A stretch of DNA of 64,000 bases from Rhynchopus euleeides (GCA_963210315.1 OY723247.1:1860001-1924000); one strand, 5' to 3'; numbered from the stretch's first letter, positions 52,279 to 62,518 are shown. Program-made: numbers and translations. Notes: a model not told the origin generated them from the sequence alone.

Positions 52279-53657
52279 ATGTACCATTTGGTGTACCATG
52301 GCAAGTGGGAAACGGCACAACACCAGGAGTGCGACATGGTCGTGAGTGAAGACGGAGTACGTGCAGACTACCATCCCTGCACAACGAAGTCCGTACGACT
52401 TCCTCGTTGTCCACTCACACCGCACATTGCAAAGCGTATCGATCAGAACGAATGTTGTTGCGGATATACGCGTGCATTGCATGAGGTGCTCGCGCGCGAA
52501 GCGCGCGAGCAATTTTTTTTAGCACCCCTTTTTCCGGATCAAAACTCGCCATCACCCGCCCGTGCGGTCGAGCACCAGAAGAAGAAGCAGTCGGGCGGTG
52601 AAGACAAGAACGGCGACAGGCAAGGGGGGCAGCAGAAGGCGCACGGAGCCAATCCAGCACCGGAATTCGTGAGTGACCTGTCGTATTCACTTTGCGTCGG
52701 CAATACCACGGCCAGCCAGGCGGAGCTTGTGGTGTTGGCGATTCGGAAACACCTGTACCCGAACATGCCCAGCGGACGCGCCCTCTTGCAGAAACACAGC
52801 AGCCACACGGATGCACTTCTGAAGGCGCTGAAAGATGCTCTCAAAGGTCGCACCGTGCCTATTGGCATCGACGGAACTACAGCAGCATCGATCCACACCT
52901 CGTACCTCGCTCTGACTGCATATGTTGAGCAACAACCGCTGCTGGTGTGCGTTGAGGTGTTCAGGCTGGGGTGAGCCCTGACGCAGTGATGCTTGAAGAT
53001 GTGCTGCAGCGGCTCGAATGCGACTACTCGTTTACGATCGCGTCTGTCAACATGGACAGATGCGCGACAAACCAGCGCCTCATCAAGCTCACAGGGCGTC
53101 TGTCGGTGTGGTGTTTGGGGCATCACGCCAACAAATGTTGCAAAGACTTCTACACGAAGCGCTTCCCCCTCGCCATCCAGTTCGTGACCTTCTTCTCACA
53201 GGCGCCGCGCACCACCTCAGAAACGAGGTGGTCAGCGCTGTTTCACGTCGTTGAGCATGTGGCACCCCGGACCGACCTGCTTGCAAGCTTCTTGCACGAA
53301 GAGCTTGAGCGCGCCTACAAACCGCAAAGTGTCCGAGAGTTAGCACATTTGATCGGAGGGGATGGGTGGGGGGACATGCTCTCGGAGATCCAGCAGTTCT
53401 TCCTCTGGATGAGCAACCCCCCCAGCGATCAGAAGTCCTGCTTTGTCGTGGGGGAAGTATGGAAGAGCATCCAACACGTCACCAACGAGGAACAACAACT
53501 TCTCAAAGAGCTGTGGGACACGTTTTCCTCAAGAGAGTTCTTTAAACTCATGGAGGTGATGGACCCGGAAGCAGTTGCCCAGGAGGTGATTGCTGATGAA
53601 GTGCTGGAGGCGTCGGAAGAGAGGTGGCGGGACGTCTTGGGGCGTAACACCACTTAG
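52279..53657 (+). pseudogene. hAT-like transposase broken by a -1 frameshift
   Basis: Two frames: 52279-52974 and about 52965-53657, meeting at a GGGG run (52968-52971). The first has a Cys/His-rich N-terminus (CTCRVC...H) and ends with IGIDGTTAAS, a good first catalytic Asp. The second has SVNMDRCATN (second Asp), CLGHHANKCCKDFY, and ETRWSALFHVVEHV, matching the order in hAT transposases (D, D, C/H motif, RW). The C-terminal dimerisation part looks short. One lost base between the frames inactivates it unless recoded. Assignment to hAT is by motif order, not by search. Confidence 0.65.
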
Positions 53658-54330
53658 CCGGATCCCATCCTTGTGGTGTTGTCTCATGTGGCCACCTAGC
53701 CATCCCATTGCCTCCCTCAGAAGCCTGTAGTAATAGTGCGATATGGGCATATCGCATACGATATCAAAGCTGACTAAACACGATATAAATACGATATATT
53801 GCGATATATTGCGATATCGCCTTAAAAAATACGATACATATCGTATTTACGATATGATACGATATTACGATTCGTACGTCATCCGTGATTATACATGTAT
53901 AATAGTTGACATGCAAGTATTATACATGTATAATACATGTATATACTTGTAGTTATACATGTAAAATTTACAAGATCCCACCGTGCAGCCACTGTACCCC
54001 CCCCCCCCCCACCACCCCACCCCACACCGCCAGGCATGTCGCTAAGCGTCGACCGTCGACCCAGTGATTTTGGGTTTCCCCCCCCATAAAAAAGCGTCGA
54101 CCCAGCGTCGACCCAGTGGACTGGGTTGACGCTTGGTCGAGGCTTGGAGCGTCGACCTAGTGGAACTGGGTTGCCATTCAAGCCTGGACCAAGCGTCAAC
54201 CCATTTATTACACTGGGTCGACGCTAACCTAGCGTTGGCCCGGTTACACTGGGTCGACGCTCACCAAGCGTCGACCAAGCGTCAACCCACTTTCACTGGG
54301 TCGACGTCGAAGAGAGTATGGTTTTGCAGG

Positions 54331-54390
54331 AACAGATGCTCACTACCGTGGCCTCCGGCGGCTGGGGGGCTCCGCCCCCCAGACCCCCCT
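54331..54390. repeat. GC-rich hairpin cassette, copy 2
   Basis: AACAGATGCTCACTACCGTG, then the CCTCCGGCGGCTGGGG hairpin and a CAGACCCCCC tail. First member of a pair about 170 bp apart. Confidence 0.8.
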
Positions 54391-54504
54391 GTGGCGTATG
54401 TCTCGTACTCAAGTCATTCGATTCCCACCGGGTCAGGGAATCCACCCACTCCAGTAGCCTCAGGAGGACGCAGCCAACTCACACAGAATCTGTACGCCCA
54501 CAAT

Positions 54505-54567
54505 GAACAGATGCTCACTACCGTGGCCTCCGGCGGCTGGGGGGCTCTGCCCCCCAGACCCCCCATC
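54505..54567. repeat. GC-rich hairpin cassette, copy 3
   Basis: Same sequence as copy 2. The DNA just before it (CGCAGCC...CACACAGAA) is also shared with the pair at 60498-60725. Confidence 0.8.
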
Positions 54568-54887
54568 TCGCGTGCCCGTCTAGTAACCAAGTCCTTGCGC
54601 TTTGACGGCCGTGACATATCAGGGGGCAGCGTCGAAATCATGGTCCCGAAAGCCATTTTTTGGTTTCCTCCGGCACCCGACGGCGCGAGCAGGAGAGGAA
54701 CCACGGAAGGAACCCAGCGCCTCACACCGTGCCCACCTAGTGGTCCACCGATGGGAAAATTTGGCAACAACACGAGCGCGCGCGAAGCGCGCGCGAGAAA
54801 AATTGACCCCTAGTGTTTTCCCCCCTGATCCCCCCCCAAAACAGGAGCGTCAACCCACCAAATCTCCAAAATCGAAAAGTTAGCGAC

Positions 54888-55857
54888 AGGCCTGCCACAC
54901 CGCCATGCCCTCTGCCTATTCTGTATCTGTCTTCCTGCCTTTCCGTTGTAGGCCGTCTCTCTTAGTGGTTTTATTTAACTACGTAATTCACCCCACCCCC
55001 ACCCCACTCACGCGCTTTCGTTTCCAGCGGCAGGCCAGTTGGTATTGCTTTTGGCGTGGTGCTCACGCTGGACGCCATCGGGGGGAAGGGCGGGGGGGGG
55101 GTATTTTTCCTTCTTCTTTTGCTATCAGGCAAATATCCCCCCCCCCCCTCCCCCCTCGCCCCCACAACCTTGAAACCATGAAAAGGTGTTGTTCTGTTCT
55201 GTTCTCTCTCCTGTGCTCGACACCGCCACACTCTCCAGCAAAACACAGGGGTGGGGGGGCGTGTGTGTAGTGTTTGTGTTTGAGCTTTGGGGTGTGCGTG
55301 TGAAAGCGACCAAAACACATCACGGGGGAAATCAGAGTTGCCAGGGAGGGGGGAGGGGGGGGGGGGGTGGTTGGGGATCTAACTGAAGGCGGTGCCTTCC
55401 CGCGGGCTTGTCTGTCTACTCTTGCTCTTTCACATACTCGGGGATATGGGGAGGGGAGGGGGGGGGGATATCAGGGGCGTCATCCCTGTCTTCCGAAGAC
55501 GCACGCATATTTTTTTCAAAAGGCCTATCCCTTCTCCCTTCTTCCCTCCTTCTGTCGACACCCCCCCCCCCCCCCCCACACATACACACACACCCCTACC
55601 AAACAAGGAGAGGAAGGGGGAAGAAAATCAGCGTGTGTTTGCTTGCAGTGTTATACAGGTGACTCAATACAGGGCAGTTCCCCCAGAGTGTCGCTTGTGC
55701 ATCACTGCTCGCAGCCAGCAGAGGCCCACAACGAAAGTATGGTGATGTGGCCTCATATCATATTGTGCCGTGCGAGCCAACAGCCCCTGTGAGAGAAGGG
55801 AGATCATCCTTGTGATTCCTTCTGCTTCTACCCCCACCCACCCACCCCCCCCCCCCC
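54888..55857. other. Spacer, no gene recognised
   Basis: About 1 kb with long C and G runs. A 43 bp sequence, GGGAGATCATCCTTGTGATT and onward (55797-55840), is repeated directly on the other side of the family viii element (58559-58601). Confidence 0.5.
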
Positions 55858-58527
55858 TAGGGGGTATCAAATGGGGGTGACAAACACGATTTTTCAAAAA
55901 ACTGGCGCAGAGGCCCCAAAGCCCCCGTAAACCCTCCAAACCCCCCCAGATCGGTCCGGAAACCCATCGAACCCCACTTTTCCACCATTCCGGGCACCTC
56001 AGGTGCCCGAATTGGGGTACCTAATTTTCGTGCCACCGTTTGGTACCACACAGTGTCACTGAGGGGGGGGTTAGGAAAGGGTACGCACTAATACCACATT
56101 TCTGACGGGCTAGAACTCGTCATCAGGCGCCATGTAGGTGGCATCGATCAGGTCTTCGATGAGCTTTGGTTTGATTATGTACTTCCCTCCCTGTCGCACA
56201 GGCAGGTCGTGCTCAGCTGCTTTGTCCCGCAGTTCAGCCACAGAGAGCTTGGTGTACTCAGTCCGCAGCTGCTGCTTCATTGTGGTGCGATGTATCCTCA
56301 AGTGAACGTCCTCATCTGAGTTCAATTTCCTCTCCTTGTAGGATGAGTACGTCTCTTCGCTCGGCACAAGCGGGACCCCAATCTCAAAGAGTGCCCTGCG
56401 GTTGTGTTTTCGCTGCGCAATGCTCGCAATCCTCTCTGGGTTGCAGCCGGGAAGATCCTCACTCAGCAAGCCGACTGTACCATGCGCTCCCTCAATGAAG
56501 TCGTTCGAGTGTGGAAGGTCTTTGGCAGCCTCTGGCGGGAGATCCGTGTCATGAGCCACAAAGCGATCAAAAGTCTCGATCATGCGTGCCACTGATCCCC
56601 GAAGGCGGCTTGCGCATGTAGAGTCGAAGTGCTCCTGGGCTTGCTGCATGCCAAGGGGGTTGCGCCCTGCCGTCTCAAATATCCACTGTGGAAACTTGCT
56701 TTTCACACGCGAAAGAGTCACGAGCCACCCTCGGAGGGTCGGGTAGAGTTTGCGGGCTTCCGTGACATTCATCTCGCCACGCAATTTGCACCCTTTCAGC
56801 AGTACATACGTACTCTTGTACCAGGCAAAGCAGACCGCAGCAACCACCAACTCTGGCACAATGTCGTCACACAACAGCACACTGAGTGCGTTGCTTCCCG
56901 GAATGTACAGCTCGCGTCGCTCAACAGCCTTGGTCAATACATCCCGGTTGTGGAGCACTGCCGCGCAGGAACGGCATAGCCACCCATATTTGTTTCCCAC
57001 CTGCCTTCCCAACGTAAACCCCTTTGGAATGCCTCCTTTTGTTGCGAAGAGTGTTGATACCATCTTGATTCCCGTCGATGTGGTGGCGTTCGTGCTTTTA
57101 GGACAGCAAGCGGTGTGAAGCGTCTCGATCGCAGCTTGGGTGGTGGTGTTGATATCAACCGATTCAATGGTGTGCTTCCACTTGTGCGACGAGCACCCCG
57201 AAGGTATCAACCCTCCAAGGACACAGGCAGCTTTGGCCGTTGATTCGTGATCAGTCAGACACAGTGATGGTTTTTGAAAGCCGGCCTCCGTCGCCGCCAG
57301 CAGAACACGCTGGATCTGGGGCACCTTGTCGATGGCACGGCTTCCCTCCCCGACGGAGCTGTCGGCCACGACTTGGAGCACCCTGCCGGTCTCAGGGCTT
57401 GCAGCAGAGAACGAGACCTGCGAGTACTTCACCCCTTGCTGCGAGCGCGCACCCGACGAGGTGTCCATGCACGTCTGCACCTGCCCTCCTTTTTCACGAA
57501 GCTTCGTCAGGAACCGATCAGTACTCATTGGACCTGCCCACGCATCAGTGCGTTTGACTGTCGCCGCACTGATGTTGCGCCCCTTCCCACGAGTGCCAAG
57601 GATGCACTCCAGGATGTCGCTCAGAGCCTCGCCACAGCTCTTCGCGCCGATCCCCCACCCTCGCAGCACTGTCAGCGCCGTTGCCACACCGGCGCTGTAG
57701 CCCCCCTCCTTGTTGTAGAGGGAGGTCGGTGTCACAAGACACCGCTGTCGCAAGCGCTTATATTTGGCGTGTAATCGTCTATACGCGCTTGCGGAGTACA
57801 CTCCCGGACTCGAGGTTTTCGGAGTCGTAGCGTCCTCGGGGTCGCTGTCGCTGTCGCTGTCGCTTTGATTGACACTGCCACTGTCACTGTCACAGTCGCT
57901 GTCGCTGTCGCTGTCTTCATCGGTTGTATTCTCCACTGGCCCCTCACCCGCGCTCGCGCCCTTTGCCATCGGGCGAACTGTGTGATCGCAGTTCACACAC
58001 CACCGGAACTCTCGTTTCCCTTCGCACTGCACCCGCGTCTTCCGCGCACCGATCCGCGAAAGGGCCTTTAAAAAGGCCTCCTTCGTGGGGGCCCCGCGCG
58101 TGCGCCTGAGTATGCGCGCCCGCTGCGCGTTCAAATCGCACCACCGTGCCCCACACAGCTCCACGGGCAGCTGGCCGACGAACTTCCTCGCCGCGGCGAT
58201 GGCGTTCGCACTCCGAGCAACCGTGCGGCCCATTCTTGTGTTTGTGCGGTATTCACAGCACTCTGCAGATGATTGTGGGTGTCTGTGGTGCGTATCCTTT
58301 CCTAACCCCCCCTCAGTGACACTGTGTGGTACCAAACGGTGGCACGAAAATTAGGTACCCCAATTCGGGCACCTGAGGTGCCCGGAATGGTGGAAAAGTG
58401 GGGTTCGATGGGTTTCCGGACCGATCTGGGGGGGTTTGGAGGGTTTACGGGGGCTTTGGGGCCTCTGCGCCGGTTTTTTGAAAAATCGTGTTTGTCCACG
58501 TAAAAGGGTGGCATTTGACCCCCCCTA
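55858..58527 (-). mobile_element. Family viii DNA transposon, apparently complete
   Basis: TIRs of about 220 bp (55858-56075 and 58295-58527) begin TAGGGGGTATCAAATG and, on the other end, the inverse of TAGGGGGGGTCAAATG. They enclose one uninterrupted minus-strand gene. The two TIRs are nearly identical inside their outer 40 bp, suggesting recent activity. A decayed copy lies at 38073-41932. Confidence 0.85.
56110..58335 (-). CDS. Family viii transposase (probable DDE type) with C-terminal SAP motif
   Basis: 741 codons if started at 58335 (inside the TIR); Met35 at 58233 is a more natural start, giving 707. Near the N-terminus is a Cys-rich patch (CEGKREFRWCVNC, 104-116), then an acidic Ser-Asp repeat (139-168). 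The core has candidate catalytic acids in CMDTSS (Asp291), LTDHES (Asp362) and NDFIEGAHG (Glu615), in an order and spacing suitable for an RNase H-fold DDE transposase with an insertion. The last 50 residues hold a SAP-like helix-turn-helix (KLSVAELRDKAAEHDLP then KPKLIEDL, about 695-730), a DNA-binding module. Superfamily not recognised; KDZ- or hAT-like groups are possible. No frameshift, so it may be functional. Confidence 0.7.
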   Translation of the reverse strand: MVPHSVTEGGLGKDTHHRHPQSSAECCEYRTNTRMGRTVARSANAIAAARKFVGQLPVELCGARWCDLNAQRARILRRTRGAPTKEAFLKALSRIGARKTRVQCEGKREFRWCVNCDHTVRPMAKGASAGEGPVENTTDEDSDSDSDCDSDSGSVNQSDSDSDSDPEDATTPKTSSPGVYSASAYRRLHAKYKRLRQRCLVTPTSLYNKEGGYSAGVATALTVLRGWGIGAKSCGEALSDILECILGTRGKGRNISAATVKRTDAWAGPMSTDRFLTKLREKGGQVQTCMDTSSGARSQQGVKYSQVSFSAASPETGRVLQVVADSSVGEGSRAIDKVPQIQRVLLAATEAGFQKPSLCLTDHESTAKAACVLGGLIPSGCSSHKWKHTIESVDINTTTQAAIETLHTACCPKSTNATTSTGIKMVSTLFATKGGIPKGFTLGRQVGNKYGWLCRSCAAVLHNRDVLTKAVERRELYIPGSNALSVLLCDDIVPELVVAAVCFAWYKSTYVLLKGCKLRGEMNVTEARKLYPTLRGWLVTLSRVKSKFPQWIFETAGRNPLGMQQAQEHFDSTCASRLRGSVARMIETFDRFVAHDTDLPPEAAKDLPHSNDFIEGAHGTVGLLSEDLPGCNPERIASIAQRKHNRRALFEIGVPLVPSEETYSSYKERKLNSDEDVHLRIHRTTMKQQLRTEYTKLSVAELRDKAAEHDLPVRQGGKYIIKPKLIEDLIDATYMAPDDEF

Positions 58528-59522
58528 ACCCCCCCCCCCCCTCCCGAAGTGTGAGTGAAGGGAGATCATTCTTGTGATTCCTTCTACTTCTATTTCACTA
58601 CCCTCCCACCCCCCACCCCCCCACCCCCGAAATGCCCCCCCCCCCCCACACCCTTTTCTTCAACTTACAATACCCTCCCCGGAGTGTCCCACACAGTCCC
58701 ATCCCTCTTATATTGTGCGATTTTCATTTCGGATGGGACTCCCGTGCTGCCTCCCTGCAGAGCGAACGGGTTGGTTCCGCTCTGTGCCTTGCTGTTTATA
58801 TGGTTTGTTTTTCGGTGAAGAACTGCCATAACTCTCCACACACACCCCATGGCCCCCTGGCCCACACTAAACTGTCTTGCTCCTCACCCAAACCCACTGC
58901 GAGCCATAAGCTATTGGCCTGCGGAACGGGCATGTACGAAGCTCCCACATACACCTGTGTCTGGTGGGTAATGCACGCAAAAGTGGCTCTAATTGGTGTT
59001 GCTGAAAGGCCCAAATTGCGTAGTTCGTGCGTAGTTTTGCGTAGTTTGTGCGTACATTGTGCATAAGCAATAATGCCACTTTTTTATTCTCTCCTGTGGG
59101 AAACACGCTACCTCCAATACAGAGCCCAGACTGCACCAACACTACCACCGGCCTCGTCCCAGACCTTGTGGTGCCCATTTCCTGATGTAGGGGGCCTCCA
59201 TGTATCCCAAATATCCACCCAGGCCCTCTGGTTTGCAGGAAGTCATCCTTCTGACTGCTGCGGAAGGACCTGTCTCTGGAGGCCCTAGGAGCCTGGCTCG
59301 AGACTCACCAAACTAGGTTGTCCGAAGTCTCGAACGTCGGAAGACACATCAGTCAGCCCTCGCCCAGCTGCAGCGTTTGTTTGTCTGTACCTGGGACCAA
59401 CAGATGACAACGCACCCTCAAGACAAGCCATAGAATGGGCTTACTTGACAGTGGCTGAAGGCTAAGGACACTGCCTGCGAAACCCCTTATCACTACAGAG
59501 CCGAGATTGTACCAAAACGCCC
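58528..59522. other. Spacer, no gene recognised
   Basis: C-rich DNA, the downstream member of the 43 bp direct repeat (58559-58601), and a GCGTAGTTCGTGCGTAG repeat (59001-59070). No coding call. Confidence 0.5.
59001..59070. repeat. Dispersed GCGTAGTTCGTGCGTA repeat
   Basis: Reads GGTGTTGCTGAAAGGCCCAA then ATTGCGTAGTTCGTGCGTAG. A near copy is inside family v (40096-40150); shorter versions are at 40575-40660, 50083-50103, 51014-51034 and 60060-60150. Confidence 0.65.
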
Positions 59523-59830
59523 CCTAAAGGAGCCCCCTACTCGGGTGTTGCAAAACCCTGTTCCTTTGACTATTTGGAATCTGTGCGGATCGTAGTGGGG
59601 TCATTTCTGTGGTCGAGCTGTCAAGCTTCGTCCGTGAAACGTGAGTCTGGCCCAGGGGCTGGTCATAGGATGTGACTGAGAGGCAACCACACCAGCCCAC
59701 CCAGCGGGACCCCCTCCTTGGGTGTTCCAAAAACCCGTTATTTGGAACGTTTGGGATCTGTGCGGATCGCAGTGGGGTCGTTTTGGCCATGGGGTGTCCA
59801 TTTACACCTCTTACTGGGAACACCAATTGG
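59523..59830 (-). repeat. Satellite-like unit, inverted, about 1.6 copies
   Basis: Reverse complement of the tandem unit at 45533-46382, including the AGTGGGGTC and CCCACCCAGCGGGACCCCC blocks and CCATGGGGTG flank. Confidence 0.75.
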
Positions 59831-60497
59831 GTGAAACCACCCCCCCCTCATACCCCCCTACCCCCCGAGTACTCGGGGGGTAGGGGGGCCTGTGGAGGGC
59901 ACACATTGTGATTTTCCGGCAAACAAACCCGTTTCTTTGCACGATACAGGTGATTCAGAGTGGTCCCTGACTGGGATTCGAAAATTTTCGGCATTTTTTC
60001 AGCCTTTTTGAGCTAATTACTGGTCCCGCCCCAGTACAAAATAAAAAAGTGACATTACGAGGCCATATTGCGTAGTTCGTGCGTACTTGTGCGTAGTTCG
60101 TGCGCACATCATGCGAAGCACTTTCAGCAACACCACTAATATAAACCGTTGTTCCGCACTTCCCTCCACCATCCACCAATTTAGGCGAAAAATAACTGCT
60201 GGATCTCCGTCCTGAATTGTGTGCGAAGCAGGGTTTTTTCTGGGGGGGTCGGGGGGGGCTAATGACCCCCCCCAGGGTTTTGCGAAAATTATTAGCCCCC
60301 CCCGGGGGGGGTCAATTTTTATGGGGGTTTTTGGGAGGGTGCGGTGCCACATGGGCATGTGGCTGTGAGCAGCACTTGGTGCGTCGGGGAACTGGAGTGG
60401 ATGGAGGAGTTTCACGAGAAGACTCCGTCGTGGCGGGGCAACTTACCTTACTTGGGAGATATTTGCCCCGAGAATCCACACCACAAGCCACCTACAT
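59831..60497. other. Spacer, no gene recognised
   Basis: Contains the dispersed GCGTAGTTCGTGCGTA repeat at 60060-60150 and an imperfect G/C inverted repeat at 60238-60310. Confidence 0.45.
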
Positions 60498-60549
60498 TCA
60501 GTACCGTGGCCTCCGGCGGCTGGGGGGCTCCGCCCCCCAGACCCCCCCT
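60498..60549. repeat. GC-rich hairpin cassette, copy 4
   Basis: TCAGTACCGTGGCCTCCGG then GGCTGGGGGGCTCCGCCCCC and CAGACCCCCC. First of a second pair. Confidence 0.8.
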
Positions 60550-60671
60550 GTGTCGCGTACCTGCCTAGTACCTTCTCCTCGCGCGTGAAAGGTTTGGATT
60601 CACATCAGGCGATGGGATCCAGACCACCGCCTCATAATATGGACGCAGCCGCTCACACAGAAGCTGTGCGA

Positions 60672-60725
60672 CAGGAACAGATGTTCACTACCGTGGCCTC
60701 CGGCGGCTGGGGCGCACCGCCCCGG
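60672..60725. repeat. GC-rich hairpin cassette, copy 5
   Basis: ACAGGAACAGATGTTCACTA then CCGTGGCCTCCGGCGGCTGG; the hairpin loop side is diverged (GGCGCACCGCCCC). Confidence 0.75.
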
Positions 60726-62518
60726 GGAAAAAAATTTGGGGGCAAAAAGTGCACTGACCCCCCCCGACCCCCGAAATCGCGAATCCTGGAAAAATCCCTG
60801 AGTGCGGAGAAACAAAAAAATGAAACGGAATCGAAAAAAAGAGAAAAACCCCATGCGAGAAGAAAGAAGAAGCGTATAAAAGGAAGAACGCTGCCAGCGA
60901 GAGGTGTTCCAAACAACGCAACTCGAGGAGGTGTTCAGAAAAATGTGCGGCGGCGGCTGACACCCACCCTAAAATGGTTTTGTGCACGTCACCGTCTGAT
61001 TGCACGTCACGGTGGCGGTCGTCGATACCAATAAAAATGGTTGTGGCGAACGAATACCACGAATATCTGAATGGACTCCCTTTGACTTTTTCTCTTTATT
61101 TTCCACAAATTTCGAGCGGCGGGGCGCAGCCACGTCGCAAAGTAACGAAGGAAATCGCCACGACTTGAAGCTTTCGCGTCAAATACTACATCCCGGCAAG
61201 CTGTCTTCATTTCATTGTGCAGTTTGCTGGGATCGGGGGCAAAAAAAGCAAAACCCTGTTCTTTTCTTCACCAACGAACTCGGAAAGCGCTCAAGGAGTG
61301 CGATTTTCGCCCAGCTCTTCCAAACCACTGTACCCCACACCACACCCCCCACCCATCCCTATCTCAACCCAACGACCCAACCACAAACCAGTGACCCTCC
61401 GCGTGAATGCGGGGGGGGCAGCGAATCGAATGCGAGTGAGAAGAGTGCCGCTCTGTGTGTGTGCCTTCTTCCCCCACCCCACCCAGCCTTCTCCTTCTCC
61501 CTGTCTGCAGGTGCAGAGGTGTGAGCCGGATGAACCTGTGGGACACACCCGTGATGTCGGCCACCTTCCTTGGGACAGCTCAGCTGTGAAAAATCTCGGG
61601 AATAATGAGTAAAAATGAACGTGCCAGGCCGGGAGTGGTGTGGTTGTAGCGCAGAAGAGAAAAATCAATGTGCCGCTGCCGTGCCAGTGCCCAGGCTGAA
61701 GAGCCACCAGAGCCTTATCTTGTGAGGGTGGATGGGTTGCCTGCTGTGGCGTACTCTGTTATCCTCCCTTGCGCCTTTCTTTTTGTGATTTCTGCGGCGC
61801 AGCCAACCGGGGAACCGTTATGTGCCTTCATAGCTGGATCATGCGATCCCTGCACAAAGAGAGTGGGGGTCTGCGTTCCAACAAAACAACTTTTTCGGCA
61901 GCGGTTGGTTTTGTGTGTTGCTTCGTTCTGCCGCCACTTCACGATCCAACGGGGGCACAGAGAGATTTTCTTCCTCAGCCCTCTTTGACTTTCTTCTGGG
62001 GCTGTGTTCGGTGGTTATAGGTGAAACGCTCACTTTGATCTGCTTTCCTGGGTTTGTCCCGTGTGGCGGGAGGAGGTGTCTGTTGTGTCTGTTCACATGT
62101 GGAGGCTGCGCCCTGAGGGCCCTGCCCGGGTGTCAGCCCCATACTGAACCAAACCAACACGCGCTGGTCATTCCCGGGCGCCAGGTTCGGGTGGTTGTCG
62201 ATAACCAAAGGTTTCGCCAAAAAAAATCACGGTGTCGCTTACCCCCCCCCCCTCTCCCACCGACCCCTTCTCACAAGCAAGCAAAGCAATATCAGCCTTT
62301 GTGTGGCGCGGGTCGTGGGGTGAATCTCTTATGATATGCTTCGTGGGATAACCCCGTCCCGTCCCCACCTGCACTGCCAACAAGACCCCCCCATCCCCTC
62401 GAATCGAAGAAGTTCGATATGTGTGAACGGAGTGGGGGTGGGGTTTGTATATAATGGCATCCCCGCCCCCCCCCCCCCCCCCCCAACCACCCCGCCCTCT
62501 CTCTCTCTGGCGTGGTGA
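60726..62518. other. Spacer, no confident gene
   Basis: 1.8 kb. A frame ending at 61612 after a CTGTCTGCAG acceptor-like site (61501-61510) and one at 61668-61988 are the best candidates, but neither shows a domain. T/C- and A-rich stretches alternate. Confidence 0.4.

Larger units (their letters stand above)
51595..53887 (+). mobile_element. Family iv element (ATCGTAT palindromes), hAT-like, 2.3 kb
   Basis: TIR CACGGATGACGTACGAATCG at 51595 and its inverse ending 53887, flanked by ATTATA on both sides (51589-51594, 53888-53893). Subterminal regions are full of ATCGTAT/ATACGATAT units. The interior codes for a hAT-like transposase on the + strand and carries one copy of the GC-rich hairpin cassette (52201-52252). 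Confidence 0.8.
49717..53985. mobile_element. Family i palindromic element, copy 3 (contains families iii and iv)
   Basis: CACGGTGGGATCTTGTAAAT at 49717 and its inverse ending 53985, flanked by CA on both sides. Two separate insertions split it: family iii after 49760 (TA duplicated) and family iv after 51594 (ATTATA duplicated). Its own sequence is 49717-49760, 51111-51594 and 53888-53985, about 0.63 kb. Confidence 0.85.
54038..54887. mobile_element. Family ix element (AGCGTCGACCCAGTG units), 0.85 kb
   Basis: Ends GTCGCTAA and TTAGCGAC, with AGGCAT/AGGCCT outside (an imperfect possible duplication). 54045-54310 holds about ten AGCGTCGACCCAGTG-like units in both orientations; one more lies at 54845. 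The rest contains two GC-rich hairpin cassettes. No transposase; non-autonomous. Confidence 0.6.

Noticed and set aside
60585-61034. 149-codon Lys/Arg-rich open frame
   Set aside because: It reads through a hairpin cassette copy and an A-rich tract; basic composition is explained by AAA/AGA-rich DNA.
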